A DNA stretch of 64,000 nucleotides from contig JABRWF010000001.1 of NCBI GenBank assembly GCA_018343915.1, positions 4,030,001 through 4,094,000 of the forward strand, in the 5' to 3' direction. The DNA is from Agroathelia rolfsii (lineage: Eukaryota > Basidiomycota > Agaricomycetes > Amylocorticiales > Amylocorticiaceae). Below are positions 61,726 to 64,000 of the stretch, piece by piece (the stretch's first letter is position 1; each line of letters begins with the position of its first letter). The notes below the pieces were generated by a model, which saw only the letters and a list, made by a program, of their open reading frames with translations, was not told where the DNA came from and ran no database searches. The position numbers were made by a program, and so were the translations under genes.

Positions 61726-62906
61726 ATACAATTACGGATTCGGTTGCGACGGCGATGGCGACGGGTACGCGTACGCGTAAGAGAGGAGTGGACGAGGTGG
61801 ATGATAGCGGCGCGCATGGAAATAAAAAGGAAAGGAACGATATAATGCAAGAGAGGAAGAGGGAGGCGCGTATGATGATACTGGCCACATCCGCGTCGTC
61901 ATCGACATTATCGGCGGCGGCGGAGGTGGCGAGTGATGATAATACTAGGCCGGTGACGATGGACCTCGTGCCCGCCAACACCCGTCCCGGCGACGTCATC
62001 AACGATAACGACGGCGGGAATGATGTCGACGCCTACGCCGTTGATAATCTAGACTTTGCTGATACATATATACCGCCTTCGCTTCGCCGCTTCTCGTATA
62101 TCCCGCCGGCGCGGTTGCCCTCGCCTGCTCCTTCTACCGATACAGAATTGGGGGATGAAGAGGAGGAGGAGGATGAGGTCGTAGAGTTGGAGAGCGGTCT
62201 TGCTCCCGCTGGGGCGATGACCCTACCGCCACCATCCATGGTAGGTGCCGCCGTATCGTCATCGTCATCGTCATCAAGGCCGAAGCGCACTCGACGGGGC
62301 TACCGCCGCCGACTTTCCCAATACCAGTACCAGCAACAACATCAATATCCACACCAAGGCCAAAGACAAGGTCAATACGAAGGATATGAGCCTGAAGGAA
62401 ACGCTTCTGTCGCTTCTTGGACAGTGCAGTACCCTTCCTCCTCTTCGTCGGTATCGCCCACGGACGCCAATAACAATAGCAACGCCAGCGAAGAATGGTG
62501 CCCGCCCACCCTGCGCGGCTTCATCCTCGGAACCGAAGACGGCACCGAGCCGGCGCCAACGATGCCCCTCCCACCCGTCGTGCGCGGACCGGGCGAGGAG
62601 CGCGATTCGTATGTCTATCTAGCGCGAATCCGTGAGTTCTTGGCTAGTACGGATGCGGGCACTGCCGCTATTGCCAATGATGAGGAGGGTGAGGGTGTAG
62701 ATGGCGCAATGACGACGGCAACTGCGACGACGACGACAACGATGACGGCAAGGATCATTATGCGCGTGAGGCCGTATGGGCGCGACTGGAACGGGCGATT
62801 GCCCGGCCCCGGCATGGGCTGTGGGCTCGGGATGGGTATCGGTGGTGGGTGGCTTGGGGGCTTGGCTCGGTCTGGAGGATGTTTGCTTGGTCGGCTGTGG
62901 TGGTAA
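59407..62906 (+). CDS. C2H2-type zinc-finger protein, probable transcription factor
   Basis: Exons: 59407-59913, 60266-61093, 61306-61333, 61423-62906; 948 aa. The first ~420 residues are Ser/Thr/Ala/Pro-rich and disordered. Then come two fingers joined by a TGEKS linker: finger 1 C430xxC433-x12-H446-xxx-H450 (RPYACTQCHKAFDRPSTLKK), finger 2 C458xxC461-x12-H474-xxx-C478, where the last ligand is Cys. The 28-nt exon 3 encodes HNLVHTGEK, which bridges the fingers and confirms splicing. The final acceptor is preceded by a long A tract rather than pyrimidines. Downstream is an acidic and Gly-rich region; the last ~30 residues (GGGWLGG..LLGRLWW) look like non-coding read-through, so the true stop may be earlier or an intron may be missed. 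Likely a nuclear regulator; target genes unknown. Confidence 0.82.
61548..61570 (+). repeat. TCG microsatellite coding poly-Ser
   Basis: Tandem TCG codons within the zinc-finger gene; a GCT run coding poly-Ala follows at 61695-61721. Confidence 0.8.
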
Positions 62907-63377
62907 AAAAAAAAAAAAAGGGTAATAGTGTATTATTGTTTTTGTGTTTTGTTCTTTCTCTCTGTGTCTTTATATCTCAACTATGGTACTTTAGCAATAG
63001 CAATAAATACCCTTCTGGACAATGGAGGGTTTGGGATGTAATACCTACTCCTTTTTCTTTGGTTCATCTTTGTTTTTGGCCTTTATTTTTGAATCTAAAT
63101 TTGTCTTTATATTCTTGTTACATGAATAGTCTGGCAGGATTGGAATTTATAATTGCTTAAAGCATTTGTTTATTGATACAATTGCTAGTCATTGTTATTT
63201 ACATGACTATATTCAACCACTCAGATAGTTCACAATTCTATTCTATAACCATGAAAGAAAGATAAATCTCTAGATCATCTGCTTGTTGACCATCTACACA
63301 TTTTGTATAGCTTGGCAATCAAACCAGCAGAGGAAATAAGAGAAGAAAAGCCCCAAAGAAAAAGACCACTTAAAAAG
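62907..63377. other. 3' flanks of the zinc-finger gene and U2 copy 2
   Basis: AT-rich with an A13 run after the stop. From 63268 the sequence is almost identical to the 3' flank of U2 copy 1. Confidence 0.45.
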
Positions 63378-63571
63378 TGATCCCCCGACGACACAAGCCA
63401 GTACTGCAGCGGCAAGGTCATCTCGCCCAAGAGATGCAAGCAGAGCTCAAGGGACAAGGGCGGCAAAAATAAGATAACCAGATTAGAGGGCGGTGCCCTC
63501 GTAATAGTGGTTAAACTATTAAGAACAGATACTACACTTGATCTAAGCCAAAAGGCCAGAGTGGTAAGGAT
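63378..63571 (-). ncRNA. U2 spliceosomal snRNA, copy 2 (inverted)
   Basis: The minus strand carries the same U2 sequence as copy 1, including the 5' domain, GTAGTA, stems IIa and IIb and the Sm site ATTTTTG. No difference from copy 1 was found within the estimated RNA. The plus-strand reading gives the spurious peptide starting MVKLLRTDTTLDLS. Ends are estimated as in copy 1. It lies 28 kb from copy 1 in inverted orientation. Confidence 0.95.
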
Positions 63572-63592
63572 TCAGGAATGTTGGTGCGAATG

Positions 63593-63652
63593 TTTTTATA
63601 CCGGCGTGATGCATCACGTGGAATGCACGGACCATGACACGACGCACGGGCC
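63593..63652 (-). promoter_or_regulatory. U2 snRNA promoter, copy 2: two GGYCCGTGC elements and TATA
   Basis: On the minus strand GGCCCGTGC (63652-63644) and GGTCCGTGC (63633-63625) precede TATAAAAA (63600-63593), which is about 22-29 bp before the RNA start. The order of the two 9-mers is swapped and the spacing to TATA is about 11 bp longer than in copy 1. Confidence 0.6.
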
Positions 63653-64000
63653 AAGTAAGTGGTTTTTGCTCCCTGTGGCATTGTGCGTCTTTCACCCTAA
63701 GCGAGTCACGCACGCCAGTTGTCACATCCGGATCCTGTGCGTGACCGTATTGTCTCAAACTGCTTTCATGATCAATAGCTGCTGTTGCTACCTGCCTCTT
63801 TTGGTACACAAACGGTGGTCCTAGCAAACCACTGATGCACGAGGAATGCCTGTGCATATATTCTCATGACGGATAAAAAGGATGCCTGAGGGCTGAAGAT
63901 ACTGCGCAACCACCATCGATCGACTTGTGTACTCACCAGCCAGTTGCTCTCTCTACTACCGCCTTATATGTCTACTTTCTTGGATTTTGGCTACGATCCT
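63653..64000. other. Right-edge sequence, no gene identified
   Basis: No coding signal. The pyrimidine-rich end (63945-64000) could be the promoter or leader of a gene beyond the window. Confidence 0.35.

Noticed and set aside
1..64000. tRNA genes, CRISPR arrays, LTR or DNA transposons
   Set aside because: I looked for tRNA B-box patterns, regularly spaced repeats, paired LTRs and transposase motifs on both strands and saw none convincing; a dedicated scan could still find degenerate ones.

Overview
The window looks like an intron-rich Agaricomycete (mushroom-forming basidiomycete) nuclear genome. Most coding genes have many short exons separated by introns of about 50-75 nt with GTRNGT donors and CTRAY branch sites. 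Three genes encode the fungal DUF6593 family, and the remaining genes are ordinary fungal housekeeping, secretory and metabolic genes. There is no rRNA, CRISPR, prokaryotic operon or recognisable transposase. All exon coordinates were worked out by hand from reading frame, splice-site consensus and remembered family conservation. They were not tested against RNA data or databases.

Layout. 1-215: tail of an unidentified gene. 703-5665: 12-exon SprT-type metalloprotease of the GCNA/ACRC class with SUMO-interacting-like motifs and unusually long introns. 6934-9314: cytochrome P450. 9315-14826: gene-poor stretch with microsatellites and an A37 tract. 14827-18361: Puf4-type Pumilio RNA-binding protein. 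19257-19577: ribosomal protein S29. 20060-29476: accessory region with three DUF6593 paralogues (minus strand), a cassette-built secreted repeat precursor with Kex2-like sites, and two more very small secreted proteins. 29477-32488: no supportable gene. 32489-34917: BAG-domain co-chaperone. 35397-35590: U2 snRNA. 35973-36997: Bcp1/BCCIP protein. 37275-39200: Dbf2/Sid2-type NDR kinase.

The next block is metabolic: a proline dehydrogenase (39808-42244), a 23-exon oligopeptide transporter (44326-48325) and a second proline dehydrogenase (50869-53097), all on the plus strand. Together they suggest uptake of peptides followed by mitochondrial proline oxidation. Then come a GH71/GH99-like glycoside hydrolase with a long low-complexity tail (54446-58131), a C2H2 transcription-factor-like protein (59407-62906) and a second, inverted U2 snRNA gene (63378-63571).

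The most interesting observations are: (1) a peptide precursor built from near-identical exon+intron cassettes, each exon in phase 2-2 and encoding a unit with a Tyr-Lys/Arg-Arg motif; (2) two apparent 2-nt exons in the transporter gene, both in the context CAG|TC|GTAAG; (3) a conserved 10-nt exon in both proline dehydrogenases; (4) paired U2 genes sharing a candidate upstream element GGYCCGTGC.
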